From Arthrobacter sp. AK04 (GTDB lineage Bacteria > Actinomycetota > Actinomycetes > Actinomycetales > Micrococcaceae), in contig NZ_JAJOMC010000030.1 of NCBI RefSeq assembly GCF_021129155.1, positions 1 through 52,691 of the forward strand: a DNA stretch of 52,691 nucleotides, given 5' to 3'. Of the stretch, positions 34,625-43,919 are shown piece after piece. Both the position numbers and the translations under genes were made by a program. The notes beneath the pieces were generated by a model that was not told where the DNA came from, did not search any database, and saw nothing but the letters and a program-made list of their open reading frames with translations. Every line of letters begins with the position of its first letter. The first letter of the stretch is position 1.

Positions 34625-37303
34625 TTAGCGCCGGGAAATGGCGTCAACGACGGCGGAGAGCGCCTGGCCTACCTGGCCGGCGTCGGTTCCGCCACCCTGG
34701 GCGACGTCGTCCTTTCCGCCGCCGCCGCCACCGAGGATCCCTGCAGCCAGGCGCACCAGGGCTCCGGCTTTGACCCCTGCTTCCCGGGCGGCCTCGTTGG
34801 TGGCCACCAGGATGACGGGACGGTCGTTGGAGACTCCAGCTACTGCCACGGCCGCGGGTGCCGAGCCCAGGCGGTTCCGGAGGTCAAGGGCCAGGCCGCG
34901 GATGTCGTCAGCGCCGCTGACCTGGCCTGCGTCGTGGGCGATGACACTGACGCCGGAGGCATCCTTGGCGGTGGCGACCAGCTGGGCAGCAGCTCCTGCA
35001 AGCTGTTCCTTGCGGAGGCGGTCCAGTTCCTTCTCGGTCGCCTTGAGCTTCGCCAGGGTGGCGGCGATCCGGTCTGCAAGCTGGCCGGAGGGAACCTTCA
35101 GCATGTCGGTGAGCTCGGTGACCAGGGCGCGTTCGGCTGCCAGGTGGCGGAACGCATCCATGCCCACGAAGGCCTCCACACGACGGTTTCCCGACCCCAC
35201 GGACTGCTCGCCCAGCAGGGAAAGGCTGCCGATCAGGGAGGTGTTGGACACGTGGGTGCCGCCACAAAGCTCCCGCGACCAGGCGCCGTCGATCTCGACG
35301 ACGCGGACTTCACTGCCGTAGTTCTCGCCAAAGAGCGCCATGGCGCCGAGCGCCTTGGCCTCGGCCAGGCCCATAACCTTGGTTTCCACGCGGAAGTTGT
35401 TCCGGATGGCCAGGTTGGAGACTTCCTCGATCTCGGACCGCGTGGCTGTGCTCAGCCCCTCGCCCCAGGCGAAGTCGAAGCGCAGGTAGCCGGCCTTGTT
35501 GTAGGAGCCGCGCTGGGTGGCCTCGGGGCCGAGGATCTGGTGCAGCGCGGCGTGCACGATGTGCGTGCCCGTGTGCGCCTGTTCAGCGGCGTGCCGGCGT
35601 TCGCGGTCGACGGCGGCACGAACCAGCGAGTCAGCGCCGATTTCGCCTTCGCGGACGATCGCTTTGTGGACGCTCAGGCCCTTCAGGGGGCGTTGGACGT
35701 CGAGCACCTCCACGACGAACCCGTCGCCGGTGATCAGGCCGGTATCGGCGGCCTGGCCGCCTGCTTCGGCGTAGAAGGGGGTTTCGGAGAGGACCAGCTC
35801 GATTTCGTCGCCGGTGGATGCCTGCTGGACCGCGCGGCCGCCGGTGAGGATGCCGCGGACGCGGGACTCGCCGTCGAGCTCGGTATAGCCGGTGAAGACC
35901 GTCTCGCCCTGGGCCAGGATGTCCTGGAAGGCGCTCAGGTCAGCGTGGCCGCCCTTCTTGCCCTTCGCATCGGCCTGGGCGCGCTGGCGCTGTTCCTGCA
36001 TGAGGCTGCGGAAGGCGGCCTCATCCACTTTGAGTCCGGCTTCCTCGGCCATTTCCAGGGTGAGGTCGATGGGGAAACCGTAGGTGTCGTGCAGCGCGAA
36101 GGCATCGGCCCCGGACAGGGGCTTGTTGGCGGCCTTGGATTCCTTGACGGCGTCCTCAAGGCGTGCGGTTCCGGAGGCGATGGTCCGCAGGAAGGCTTTC
36201 TCTTCGGCGTAGGCAATGCGGCTGATCCGGGCGAAGTCCGTGTCCACCACAGGGTAGACGCCCTTCATAGCATCGCGTGAGGCGGGCAGGAGTTCGGGCA
36301 GGCAGGCCTGTTCAACACCCAGGAGGCGCATGGAACGTACGGCACGGCGGATGAGCCTGCGCAGGACGTAGCCGCGGCCTTCATTGGAGGGGGTCACGCC
36401 GTCGGAAATCAGCATCAGGGCGGAACGGATGTGGTCGGCGACCACCCGCATGCGGACATCGTCCGTGTGGTGCGGATCCTCATCGGTCTCGGCGGACGTG
36501 TATTCCTTGCCGGAGAGTTCGGCGGCCTTGTCGATGACGGGGCGGACCTGGTCCGTCTCGTACATGTTCTCGACACCCTGGAGGATCATGGCCAGTCGCT
36601 CCATGCCAAGGCCGGTGTCGATGTTGCGCTTGGGCAGCTCGCCCACAACGTCGAAATCTTCCTTGGAACGCACGTTTTCGATCTGGTACTGCATGAACAC
36701 CAGGTTCCAGATCTCAATGTAGCGGGTCTCGTCAGCCAGCGGTCCGCCTTCAACGCCGTACTGGGGCCCGCGGTCGTAGTAGATCTCGGAGCAGGGGCCG
36801 GCAGGGCCGGGCTGGCCGGTGTGCCAGTAGTTGTCCGACTTGCCCATCTTCTGGATGCGCTCGGCGGGTACACCGGTGTTCTTGAGCCACAGATCCTTGG
36901 CTTCGTCGTCTTCTTCGTAGACCGTCACCCAGAGCCGCTCCGGCGCAAGGCCGTAACCGCCGTCGTCAACGGCCTTGGTCAGCAGTTCCCACGCGAACTT
37001 GATGGCGTCTTCCTTGAAGTAGTCGCCGAAGGAAAAGTTGCCGCACATCTGGAAGAACGTTCCGTGGCGGGCCGTCTTGCCCACTTCCTCGATATCACCG
37101 GTGCGGATGCACTTCTGCACGCTGACGGCGCGCGAATAGGGTGCTTCCTCCCTGGCGGTCAGGTAGGGAATGAACGGCACCATGCCGGCAACCGTGAACA
37201 GCAGCGAGGGGTCGCTGGAGACCAGCGACGCGGAGGGAACCGCGGTGTGGCTCTTGCTGACAAAAAAGTCCACCCAGCGCTTTGTGATCTCCTGCGACTT
37301 CAT
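34625..37303 (-). CDS. alaS: Alanyl-tRNA synthetase
   Basis: Charges tRNA(Ala) and clears Ser/Gly mischarging. It is 892 residues from the ATG at 37303 (MKSQEITKRWVDFFVSKSHT); the open frame further upstream is not conserved. The class II core includes VQKCIRTGDIEEVGKTARH, FFQMCGNFSFGDYFKEDAI and the GLGMERLAMILQG motif 3. The editing site has HTGTHIVHAAL and the metal Cys/His CGGTHVSNT. The C-Ala part is coiled coil (AATLAKLKATEKELDRLRKE) followed by a DHHA1 domain ending in a glycine-rich GILGGGGGGKDDVAQGGG. It is the third gene of a unit starting with the DUF948 gene. Confidence 0.97.
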   Translation of the reverse strand: MKSQEITKRWVDFFVSKSHTAVPSASLVSSDPSLLFTVAGMVPFIPYLTAREEAPYSRAVSVQKCIRTGDIEEVGKTARHGTFFQMCGNFSFGDYFKEDAIKFAWELLTKAVDDGGYGLAPERLWVTVYEEDDEAKDLWLKNTGVPAERIQKMGKSDNYWHTGQPGPAGPCSEIYYDRGPQYGVEGGPLADETRYIEIWNLVFMQYQIENVRSKEDFDVVGELPKRNIDTGLGMERLAMILQGVENMYETDQVRPVIDKAAELSGKEYTSAETDEDPHHTDDVRMRVVADHIRSALMLISDGVTPSNEGRGYVLRRLIRRAVRSMRLLGVEQACLPELLPASRDAMKGVYPVVDTDFARISRIAYAEEKAFLRTIASGTARLEDAVKESKAANKPLSGADAFALHDTYGFPIDLTLEMAEEAGLKVDEAAFRSLMQEQRQRAQADAKGKKGGHADLSAFQDILAQGETVFTGYTELDGESRVRGILTGGRAVQQASTGDEIELVLSETPFYAEAGGQAADTGLITGDGFVVEVLDVQRPLKGLSVHKAIVREGEIGADSLVRAAVDRERRHAAEQAHTGTHIVHAALHQILGPEATQRGSYNKAGYLRFDFAWGEGLSTATRSEIEEVSNLAIRNNFRVETKVMGLAEAKALGAMALFGENYGSEVRVVEIDGAWSRELCGGTHVSNTSLIGSLSLLGEQSVGSGNRRVEAFVGMDAFRHLAAERALVTELTDMLKVPSGQLADRIAATLAKLKATEKELDRLRKEQLAGAAAQLVATAKDASGVSVIAHDAGQVSGADDIRGLALDLRNRLGSAPAAVAVAGVSNDRPVILVATNEAAREAGVKAGALVRLAAGILGGGGGGKDDVAQGGGTDAGQVGQALSAVVDAISRR

Positions 37304-37438
37304 GAGCTGTGTACTTACCCTTCTTGCTCCGCGCCGTGTGGGTCGCGGAGGTTCTTTCGCTTGGCGGTCCCGTTGGGGTCCCCGCCGGTATGGTTCTAAC
37401 GTGTGGTGCTGACCGGCCATGGCCGGTCAGCGGGATGG

Positions 37439-37681
37439 TCAGCGGCGGACCAGGTCTGCCGATTCGACGCCGAGGGCGGACCGGAGGTCGGTTTCCCGCT
37501 CCCGCATTCCTGCGCGGACGGCGTCGGCGAAGTCGTAGAGGCCGTCGGCGAGGCGGTTTACGGAGCGGTTGAGGCCTTCCGGGCCCAATGTCGACTGCAT
37601 GCTGGCCTGCACTTCGGTCACCTTGCGGAAAGCGATCACTCCGATCGCCACGCCGATTCCCATCCAGACAATTCGTTTCAT
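37439..37681 (-). CDS. DUF6167-like small membrane-anchored protein
   Basis: This 80-residue protein has one N-terminal hydrophobic helix (MKRIVWMGIGVAIGVIAF) and a soluble helical remainder (LNRSVNRLADGLYDFADAV). It matches, from memory, the DUF6167 group that sits between DUF948 and alaS in Micrococcaceae. Function unknown. It is followed by a 135-base gap before the alaS ATG. Confidence 0.75.
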   Translation of the reverse strand: MKRIVWMGIGVAIGVIAFRKVTEVQASMQSTLGPEGLNRSVNRLADGLYDFADAVRAGMRERETDLRSALGVESADLVRR

Positions 37682-37697
37682 TTTCTTCTCCCGGGTG

Positions 37698-38072
37698 TTA
37701 GCGGCTGCGGCGGCCGGCGGCAGGCTTCTTGCGGCCGGCCAGCGCGGTACGGACGCCGTAGCTGAAAGCTGCCACCTTGATCAGCGGCGACCCCACGGTG
37801 GCGGCCACCAGGGAGGACAGGGCGGAAAGGTTTGCGGACGCGTCCGAAACGTTGGACGAGATGCCGTCCACCTTCTTCAACTGCTGGTTGGTGGTGGAGA
37901 CGGTGGCGGTGACTTCGTCCATGAGCGGTGTAGCGCCGTCGCTCAGGGAACGGATGGAAGTCCGGACCTCGTCCAGGACCCGGCCCAGCTTAAGGATGGG
38001 CACCGCGAGCAGCAGCACCAGGACTGCAAACACCCCGGCAGCGATCAGGCCGGCAATATCGCCACCAGACAT
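37698..38072 (-). CDS. DUF948 family membrane protein
   Basis: This 124-residue protein has an N-terminal transmembrane helix (IAGLIAAGVFAVLVLLLAVP). A long amphipathic stretch rich in Ser, Thr and Val follows (LDEVRTSIRSLSDGATPLMD and on through TVSTTNQQLKKVDGIS), likely coiled coil, and the tail is basic (RKKPAAGRRSR). This is the DUF948 pattern. GAGGAG lies 10 bases before the ATG. It is the promoter-proximal gene of the unit leading to alaS, just after the rpsD terminator. Confidence 0.82.
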   Translation of the reverse strand: MSGGDIAGLIAAGVFAVLVLLLAVPILKLGRVLDEVRTSIRSLSDGATPLMDEVTATVSTTNQQLKKVDGISSNVSDASANLSALSSLVAATVGSPLIKVAAFSYGVRTALAGRKKPAAGRRSR

Positions 38073-38167
38073 AGACGTTCATCTCCTCGAAATTCTTTGG
38101 TTCGGTTGCATCCCGGCGGGTACGCGTGAAGCGCATTCCGCAGATGTCCCCCAAGTACCTTACATAC

Positions 38168-38201
38168 AAAGAAGCCCGCGGCGCTTGCCACGGGCTTCTT
38201 T
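38168..38201 (-). terminator. Rho-independent terminator of rpsD
   Basis: AAAGAAGCCCG (38168-38178) pairs perfectly with CGGGCTTCTTT (38191-38201); an inner GGC/GCC pair further stabilises it. On the minus strand it ends in CTTCTTTGT, 17 bases after the rpsD stop, and separates rpsD from the DUF948-alaS unit. The symmetrical A/T feet would also allow some plus-strand activity. Confidence 0.88.
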
Positions 38202-38218
38202 GGATACGCTGCTGGAAT

Positions 38219-38845
38219 TTAGCGTGCGTAGAATTCGACGACCAGCTGCTCTTCGCAGGTCACGGGGACCTCGGAGCGCTTGGGGCGACGGACCAGGCGG
38301 GCCTGGAGGGCTTCCAGCTTGACGTCCAGGTAGGCCGGGACGGCAGGCAGGACGTCGCGGTGGGCGCCGGCTGCTGCAACCTGGAGCGGAACCATGGTCT
38401 CGCTGCGGCTGTGGACGTGGACCAGCTGGCCCTCGCCGACGCGGAACGACGGGCGGTCAACGCGGACGCCGTCAACCATGATGTGGCGGTGCACAACCAG
38501 CTGGCGGGCCTGGGCGATGGTGCGGGCGAAGCCGGCACGCAGGACCAGGGCGTCAAGGCGCATTTCGAGCAGTTCGATGAGGTTCTCACCAGTCAGGCCC
38601 TTGGTGCGGCGGGCTTCTTCGAAGGCACGGGTCATCTGTGCTTCGCGGATGCCGTACTGGGCGCGCAGGCGCTGCTTTTCGCGCAGGCGTACGGCGTAGT
38701 CGGAGTCCTGCTTCTTGCGGGCACGGCCATGCTCACCGGGGCCGTACGGGCGGCGCTCCATGTACTTGGCCGCCTTGGGGGTCAGAGCGATGCCGAGGGA
38801 CCGCGAGAGGCGGGCCTGACGGCGAGCACGAGTGTTGTTAGCCAC
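38219..38845 (-). CDS. rpsD: 30S ribosomal protein S4 (uS4)
   Basis: A primary 16S rRNA-binding protein of the small subunit. It has 208 residues, starting at a GTG with GGAAGGA five bases upstream. The N-terminus ANNTRARRQARLSRSLGIAL is the cysteine-free form, without the zinc knuckle seen in some S4 proteins. The S4 RNA-binding domain is LEMRLDALVLRAGFARTIAQ, then ARQLVVHRHIMVDGVRVDRP. It is transcribed alone and ends at a strong hairpin; in this lineage it lies outside the alpha operon. Confidence 0.97.
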   Translation of the reverse strand: MANNTRARRQARLSRSLGIALTPKAAKYMERRPYGPGEHGRARKKQDSDYAVRLREKQRLRAQYGIREAQMTRAFEEARRTKGLTGENLIELLEMRLDALVLRAGFARTIAQARQLVVHRHIMVDGVRVDRPSFRVGEGQLVHVHSRSETMVPLQVAAAGAHRDVLPAVPAYLDVKLEALQARLVRRPKRSEVPVTCEEQLVVEFYAR

Positions 38846-39015
38846 TTGTGTCCTTCCAATATCTGCGGTGTGTCAGTGTTACTGGCCTCCACGATGGAGA
38901 GCATCGGCCAACCGCTGCCTTTTGCTACTGGGCGCAGGGCATAACCTTCTCAACGTGAATTGGGGAGATTGTGCGTCTGTGCCTTGCCAGACAAACATCT
39001 ACCTTACCACGGCAG

Positions 39016-40437
39016 TCACTTGCCCCGGACAATCCTGCGCAGCCGCTCCAGGCGCATTGCAATGTCACGCTCGGCGCCGTTGGCCGTGGGCTGGTAGTAG
39101 TCCTTCCCCACCAGGTCATCCGGCGGGTATTGCTGGGTGGCCACCGCGTGGGGGGCGTCGTGGGCGTATTTGTAGCCGAGGCCGTGTCCCAGCTGTTTGG
39201 ATCCGGGGTAGTGTGCGTCCCTTAGATGGGCGGGAATCCCGTTCCCCAGCCCTGCCCGGACATCGGCGATGGCCTTGTTGATGCCCATGTAGGCGGCGTT
39301 GGACTTGGGGGCGGTGGCCAGGTGCACCACGGCCTCCGCCAGGATGATCCGGCCTTCGGGCATGCCGATCAGCTGCACCGCCTGCGCCGCTGCCACTGCC
39401 GTCTGCAGTGCGGTGGGATCGGCCATTCCAACGTCTTCCGCAGCGGATATCACGATCCGCCGGGCGATGAAGCGCGGGTCCTCCCCCGCCTCGAGCATGC
39501 GGGCGAGGTAGTGCAGGGACGCGTCCACGTCCGAGCCGCGGATGGACTTGATGAACGCGCTGATGACGTCATAGTGCTGGTCGCCGGCACGGTCGTACCG
39601 GACGGCGGCAACGTCGAGGGCACGCTCTGTGTGTTTAAGTTCGACGGCGACGGGCCCGTCCCCTGCGTCGTCCGCATCCCCGAACGCAACGCCGGCGGCG
39701 GCCTCCAACGCGGTCAGGGCACGGCGTGCATCGCCTCCGGAAAGCCTGACGAGGTGGTCGAGCGCTTCCTCGCTGAGGGCTACTTTGCCGCCCAGCCCGC
39801 GGGGATCGGCGACGGCGCGCTGGATCAGTCCTTCAATGTCCGAGTCGGTCAGCGGACGGAGCGTCAGCAGCAGCGAGCGGGACAGCAGCGGTGACACCAC
39901 GGAGAACGACGGGTTCTCGGTGGTGGCGGCCACCAGCACCACCCAGCGGTTTTCGACTCCGGGCAGCAGGGCATCCTGCTGGGCCTTGTTGAAGCGGTGG
40001 ATCTCGTCGAGGAACAGGACCGTGGTGGTCTTGTAGAGGTCGCGGGCAGTCAGGGCCTCGTCCATCACGCGCCGCACGTCCTTGACACCGGCGGTGATTG
40101 CGGAGAGCTCCACGAACTTCCTGCCCTGTCCGCGGGCAATAACGTGGGCGAGGGTCGTTTTGCCGGTTCCCGGGGGGCCCCAAAGGATGAGCGAGGTGGG
40201 TCCCGCAGGGCCTGTTGTGTCTGCGCCGGCTCCTGCAGCCAACTGGCGCAGGGGCGACCCCTGGCCGAGGAGGTGCTGCTGGCCCACTACCTCGTCAAGG
40301 GTGCGGGGACGCATCCGGACGGCGAGCGGACCGCGCGGGGAAGAGTTGGTCCCTGGCCCTGCAGGCCGAACGGCGGCGACGGAACCGTCGTCGTCGTCAT
40401 CATCATTGCCGCGGCCGTGCCCGAAGAGATCTTCCAC
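39016..40437 (-). CDS. rarA: Replication-associated recombination protein A (RarA/MgsA AAA+ ATPase)
   Basis: Acts at stalled replication forks; related to eukaryotic WRNIP1 and to clamp-loader subunits. It has 473 residues. An acidic lead (GNDDDDDDG) precedes the clamp-loader opening [16 protein letters not shown]. Walker A is [13 protein letters not shown], Walker [20 protein letters not shown], and sensor 1 lies in [11 protein letters not shown]. The C-terminal tetramerisation domain has [20 protein letters not shown], then [20 protein letters not shown]. It is the only gene of its strand between rpsD and its own promoter, divergent from acVLRF1. Confidence 0.95.
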   Translation of the reverse strand: MEDLFGHGRGNDDDDDDGSVAAVRPAGPGTNSSPRGPLAVRMRPRTLDEVVGQQHLLGQGSPLRQLAAGAGADTTGPAGPTSLILWGPPGTGKTTLAHVIARGQGRKFVELSAITAGVKDVRRVMDEALTARDLYKTTTVLFLDEIHRFNKAQQDALLPGVENRWVVLVAATTENPSFSVVSPLLSRSLLLTLRPLTDSDIEGLIQRAVADPRGLGGKVALSEEALDHLVRLSGGDARRALTALEAAAGVAFGDADDAGDGPVAVELKHTERALDVAAVRYDRAGDQHYDVISAFIKSIRGSDVDASLHYLARMLEAGEDPRFIARRIVISAAEDVGMADPTALQTAVAAAQAVQLIGMPEGRIILAEAVVHLATAPKSNAAYMGINKAIADVRAGLGNGIPAHLRDAHYPGSKQLGHGLGYKYAHDAPHAVATQQYPPDDLVGKDYYQPTANGAERDIAMRLERLRRIVRGK

Positions 40438-40505
40438 ATAGATAGGCTACTTCGAGTTCACTTCCGGATTTTCCCCGGGAGGCCGCCCAGTGAAGGAATG
40501 CAACC

Positions 40506-41174
40506 ATGTCCGCACGCAGCACCGGCGGAGCCAGGCCGGCCTCCGTGCGCAACGCTTTCATTCCCGGCGGCCGGCTGGCCGGATGGGCGGACAGGTTCGG
40601 CGCAGCGCACGGCGGATACCAGCTTAGTGATGACGACGACGGCCTCCGCCTCCTGGCGGCGGACGGCGCCGAAGCTCTCCTGCAGTCCCCCTGGCCGGTT
40701 GACGGCCGGCCGGGCCGCGGCGCGGATGCCCTTGAGCGGCTGGCCTCCCTGGCCTCGCAGCCGCGGCGGCTGGGACTGCTGCTGGCCAGGCGCGGAGGCT
40801 ACGGCGTGGCGGTGGTGGCTGAGGGCCAGGCCCTGGCGTCGAAGGTGGGATCGACCTATGTGCAGTCGCGGACGGCCGCGGGCGGACAGTCCCAGCAGCG
40901 GTTCGCCCGGCGGCGGTCCAACCAGGCGGACGCCCTGGTGGATGCTGTCGCCGAACAGGCTGCCCGCATCTTCAGCAGTGAGCCCTTTGAATACATGGTG
41001 CCCGGGGGTGACCGGGCCTTGGTGGGGCTTGTCCTCCAGCACCCTGCCCTGCAGGGCTACGCCGCCATGCCACGGCTGGCGTACCTTGACGTCCCCGATC
41101 CCAAGGCCGCCGTGCTGCGCAAGGCAGCCGCGGATTCATGCGCGGTGCGGATCCAGGTCACCGACGCACCCTGA
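40506..41174 (+). CDS. acVLRF1-type release factor / peptidyl-tRNA hydrolase
   Basis: This 222-residue protein has GAAGGA eight bases before the ATG. It matches the actinobacterial VLRF1 family, relatives of the eukaryotic Vms1/ANKZF1 tRNA hydrolases that free nascent chains from stalled 60S ribosomes. The diagnostic loop lies at residues 116-137: GSTYVQSRTAAGGQ directly followed by SQQRFARRR. The GGQ within it is the same tripeptide used by class I release factors. An RNase H-like core surrounds it (LGLLLARRGGYGVAVVAEG; MPRLAYLDVPDPK at the end). A role in ribosome rescue is inferred from the family. Its stop is one base from the stop of the convergent GNAT gene. Confidence 0.8.
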   Translation: MSARSTGGARPASVRNAFIPGGRLAGWADRFGAAHGGYQLSDDDDGLRLLAADGAEALLQSPWPVDGRPGRGADALERLASLASQPRRLGLLLARRGGYGVAVVAEGQALASKVGSTYVQSRTAAGGQSQQRFARRRSNQADALVDAVAEQAARIFSSEPFEYMVPGGDRALVGLVLQHPALQGYAAMPRLAYLDVPDPKAAVLRKAAADSCAVRIQVTDAP

Positions 41175-41175
41175 A

Positions 41176-41958
41176 CTAGCACCCTGTCAGCGCCCGGCGG
41201 GGGCGCTCCTGGCGGTAGAGATAGCGGCCTGCTCCCTTGAACCCTGCCTGCTGGTAGAGCTCCCGGGCGCCGGAGTTGGCAGCAGTAACCAGCAGCCAGA
41301 AGCTCTCCACGTTCCGTGCGTTCCCGGCGGACAGGAGCGCCTGGAGCACCCCCGTCGCATAGCCCCGCCTGCGGTGCGCGGGCGATGTCGCCATGCAGTA
41401 GATTCCTCCGGTGGCGCCCACCAGGGCGAGGCGCCCAACAGCGGCTGGGACGCCGTCGTCGTCCCTGGCGAGGGCATACAGCCCAGGGCACCCCGTTAAG
41501 ATCGCGCGCGCTGCCTCCCGTTCCTGCCTACCGCCCCTGCCGTCCACGCTCCACCAAAGGTGCAGCCACTCCTCACTGGGCTCGTCGAGGATCTCCACTC
41601 CTGTGACTTCCGGATGCCCGGCTTGGGATCCGGAAGGCCGGGCCATGATCAGTGTTTCGGACTGGCGGGTGAAGCCCTGGGCGTCCAGCAGCTGGTTGAG
41701 CCCGGTGTTGGCGGGCGTGTCCGCTACCTGGAAGATCAGCGGGAGGCGCCGCGTGCGGTACCACCGTGCAGCCTCCCGGAGCGCATCCTGCGGCTCCTGT
41801 GCAGGGTCCCGCGGCCACACGGAGTTGGCCCGCTGCGTAACGCCGTCCGCCGCCCGGAGGACCCACTCCCCCAGGTCATGGCGTTCGGGGGCGGGCCAGG
41901 CTGCATCCATGAGCGCTTCGTAGGTACGGGCGGGCTGGCTCGAACGGCTGGGGGCCAC
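41176..41958 (-). CDS. GNAT family N-acetyltransferase
   Basis: This protein is 260 residues from the GTG at 41958, which has AGGAG at correct spacing; an in-frame ATG far upstream at 42072 lies inside aspS and is rejected. The N-terminal half (YEALMDAAWPAPERHDLGEW, then VLRAADGVTQRANSVWP) is the extra domain seen in a group of actinobacterial GNATs. The C-terminal acetyl-CoA fold has IYCMATSPAHRRRGYATGVL (motif A with the pyrophosphate loop RRRGYA) and ANSGARELYQQAGFKGAGRY (motif B). The substrate is unknown. It is downstream of aspS but probably separated from it by the hairpin at 41984-42010. Confidence 0.88.
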   Translation of the reverse strand: MAPSRSSQPARTYEALMDAAWPAPERHDLGEWVLRAADGVTQRANSVWPRDPAQEPQDALREAARWYRTRRLPLIFQVADTPANTGLNQLLDAQGFTRQSETLIMARPSGSQAGHPEVTGVEILDEPSEEWLHLWWSVDGRGGRQEREAARAILTGCPGLYALARDDDGVPAAVGRLALVGATGGIYCMATSPAHRRRGYATGVLQALLSAGNARNVESFWLLVTAANSGARELYQQAGFKGAGRYLYRQERPRRALTGC

Positions 41959-41983
41959 AGGGACTCCTGATTCTGGACAGACC

Positions 41984-42010
41984 GAAGGCCCCCCTTCCAG
42001 GAGGGCCTTC
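41984..42010 (-). terminator. Hairpin after aspS
   Basis: GAAGGCCC (41984-41991) pairs with GGGCCTTC (42003-42010) around an 11-base loop, 19 bases past the aspS stop on the minus strand. No T-run follows, so it may be a partial terminator or a processing/stability hairpin. Confidence 0.55.
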
Positions 42011-42028
42011 AGGCCAAACGGACAGTGC

Positions 42029-43810
42029 CTACTTGCCCTCTTCCGGCTTCTTCGCTTCAGGCTTGAAGTCAACGCCCGCTTCCTTGCGCTGCTGCGGTGT
42101 GATGGGCGCCGGAGCTGCGGTCAGGGGGTCGTAGCCGTTGCCGGTCTTGGGGAAGGCGATCACGTCGCGGATCGAATCCACGCCGGACAGCAGCGCCACG
42201 ACGCGGTCCCAGCCGAAGGCGATGCCGCCGTGCGGAGGTGCACCGTACTTGAAGCCTTCAAGCAGGAAGCCGAACTTCTCCTGGGCGTCCTGGTGCGAAA
42301 GGCCCATGACCTCGAAGACCCGTTCCTGGACATCGCTTTGGTGGATACGGATGGAGCCGCCGCCGATTTCGTTGCCGTTGCAGACGATGTCGTAGGCGTA
42401 TGCCAGCGCGGACTCGGGGTCCGTATCGAAGCTGTCCATGTACTCAGGCTTGGGGGACGTGAACGCGTGGTGCACTGCGGTCCACTGGCCGGCGCCGACG
42501 GCCACGTCGCCGGAAGCCACAGCTGCTGCCGCCGGCTCGAACATCGGCGCGTCCACCACCCAGCAGAAAGCCCAGTCGTCCGGGTTGATCAGGCCGGTGC
42601 GGTGGCCGATTTCAACACGGGCCGCACCCAGCAGGGCGCGGGCGGAAGACTTGTCGCCGGCGGCGAAGAAGATGCAGTCGCCCGGCTTGGCTCCCACGGC
42701 ATCCGCCAGGCCTGCCCGTTCTGCCTCGGTGAGGTTCTTGGCCACGGGGCCGGCCAGTTCGCCGTCTTCCTTGAAGAGGACGTATGCCAATCCCTTGTGC
42801 CCGCGCTGCTTGGCGAATTCCTGCCAGCCATCCAGGGTCCGGCGCGGCTGCGAAGCGCCGCCCGGCATCACCACGGCACCGACGTAGGGGGCCTTGAAGA
42901 CACCGAAGTTGGTGTCCTTGAAGAACTCAGTCAGCTCCGTCAGCTCCACGCCGAAACGGAGGTCCGGCTTGTCCGAGCCGAAGCGTGCCATGGCGTCGTG
43001 GTAGGTGATGCGCTGGATCGGCGTCGGAATTTCGACGTCGATGAGCTTCCACAGTGCCTTGACGATGTTCTCGCCCAGGGCAATGACGTCGTCCTGCTCC
43101 ACGAAGCTGGCTTCGATGTCCAGCTGCGTGAACTCCGGCTGCCGGTCCGCACGGAAATCCTCGTCACGGTAGCAGCGGGCAATCTGGTAGTACTTCTCAA
43201 AACCGCCCACCTGCAGGAGCTGCTTGAACAGCTGGGGCGACTGCGGCAGCGCATACCAGGAACCGGGCGCCAGGCGGGCCGGCACAACGAAGTCGCGGGC
43301 ACCTTCAGGTGTTGAACGGGTCAACGTCGGGGTCTCCACCTCAACGAAGCCGTCCTGGTGCAGCAGTTCGCGGGCCACGCGGTTGGCCTCGGAGCGCAGC
43401 CGCAGGTTGCGGGCGGGGCCCGGGCGGCGGAGGTCCAGGTAACGGTGCTTCAGGCGTGCTTCCTCGCCCACTTCGACGTGCTCGTCGATCTGGAACGGAA
43501 GGGGGTCGGAGGTGTTGAGGATGGTGACCTTTTCGGCCATGACCTCGATTTCGCCCGTGGCCAGGGCCGGGTTCTCATTGCCCTCCGGCCGCTTGGAAAC
43601 GGTGCCGATGATCTGCAGGACGTACTCGTTGCGCAGGCCGTGGAAGACTTCTTCCTCGCGGACCACCACCTGTGCCACGCCGGAAGCATCACGCAGGTCC
43701 ACGAAGGCCACACCACCGTGATCACGGCGGCGGCCAACCCAGCCGGCCAGGGTTACGGTTTGTCCAATGTGCTCGGAACGAAGGGATCCGAGGTCATGTG
43801 TGCGCAGCAC
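42029..43810 (-). CDS. aspS: Aspartyl-tRNA synthetase
   Basis: It is 593 residues from the GTG at 43810 ([20 protein letters not shown]), preceded by AAAGG. The longer open frame upstream is discarded, since VLRTH is the family start. Domains are the OB-fold anticodon-binding domain ([20 protein letters not shown]), a class II core with [20 protein letters not shown] as motif 2, the bacterial GAD insertion (about 290-420), and motif 3 [14 protein letters not shown]. The C-terminal tail is charged (EAKKPEEGK). Whether it is discriminating or also makes Asp-tRNA(Asn) cannot be settled here, since asnS and gatCAB are not in view. Confidence 0.97.
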   Translation of the reverse strand: MLRTHDLGSLRSEHIGQTVTLAGWVGRRRDHGGVAFVDLRDASGVAQVVVREEEVFHGLRNEYVLQIIGTVSKRPEGNENPALATGEIEVMAEKVTILNTSDPLPFQIDEHVEVGEEARLKHRYLDLRRPGPARNLRLRSEANRVARELLHQDGFVEVETPTLTRSTPEGARDFVVPARLAPGSWYALPQSPQLFKQLLQVGGFEKYYQIARCYRDEDFRADRQPEFTQLDIEASFVEQDDVIALGENIVKALWKLIDVEIPTPIQRITYHDAMARFGSDKPDLRFGVELTELTEFFKDTNFGVFKAPYVGAVVMPGGASQPRRTLDGWQEFAKQRGHKGLAYVLFKEDGELAGPVAKNLTEAERAGLADAVGAKPGDCIFFAAGDKSSARALLGAARVEIGHRTGLINPDDWAFCWVVDAPMFEPAAAAVASGDVAVGAGQWTAVHHAFTSPKPEYMDSFDTDPESALAYAYDIVCNGNEIGGGSIRIHQSDVQERVFEVMGLSHQDAQEKFGFLLEGFKYGAPPHGGIAFGWDRVVALLSGVDSIRDVIAFPKTGNGYDPLTAAPAPITPQQRKEAGVDFKPEAKKPEEGK

Positions 43811-43919
43811 AGCACGCCTTTCTGCGGGGTTACGGCGGGAAGTCGATCTGGAAGTTAAATAAGATCGTTTCGGGAACAATCCCGTTCGAGTTTACCCGCT
43901 GCAAAGGGACTGCCACCGC

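Noticed and set aside
34618..34647. TTG start of ruvX at 34647
   Set aside because: It would overlap the end of alaS and lacks support; the ATG at 34617 begins right after the alaS stop.
41959..42072. Upstream extension of the GNAT gene to an ATG inside aspS
   Set aside because: It runs through the aspS 3' end and the hairpin at 41984-42010, while the GTG at 41958 has an AGGAG at the right spacing.
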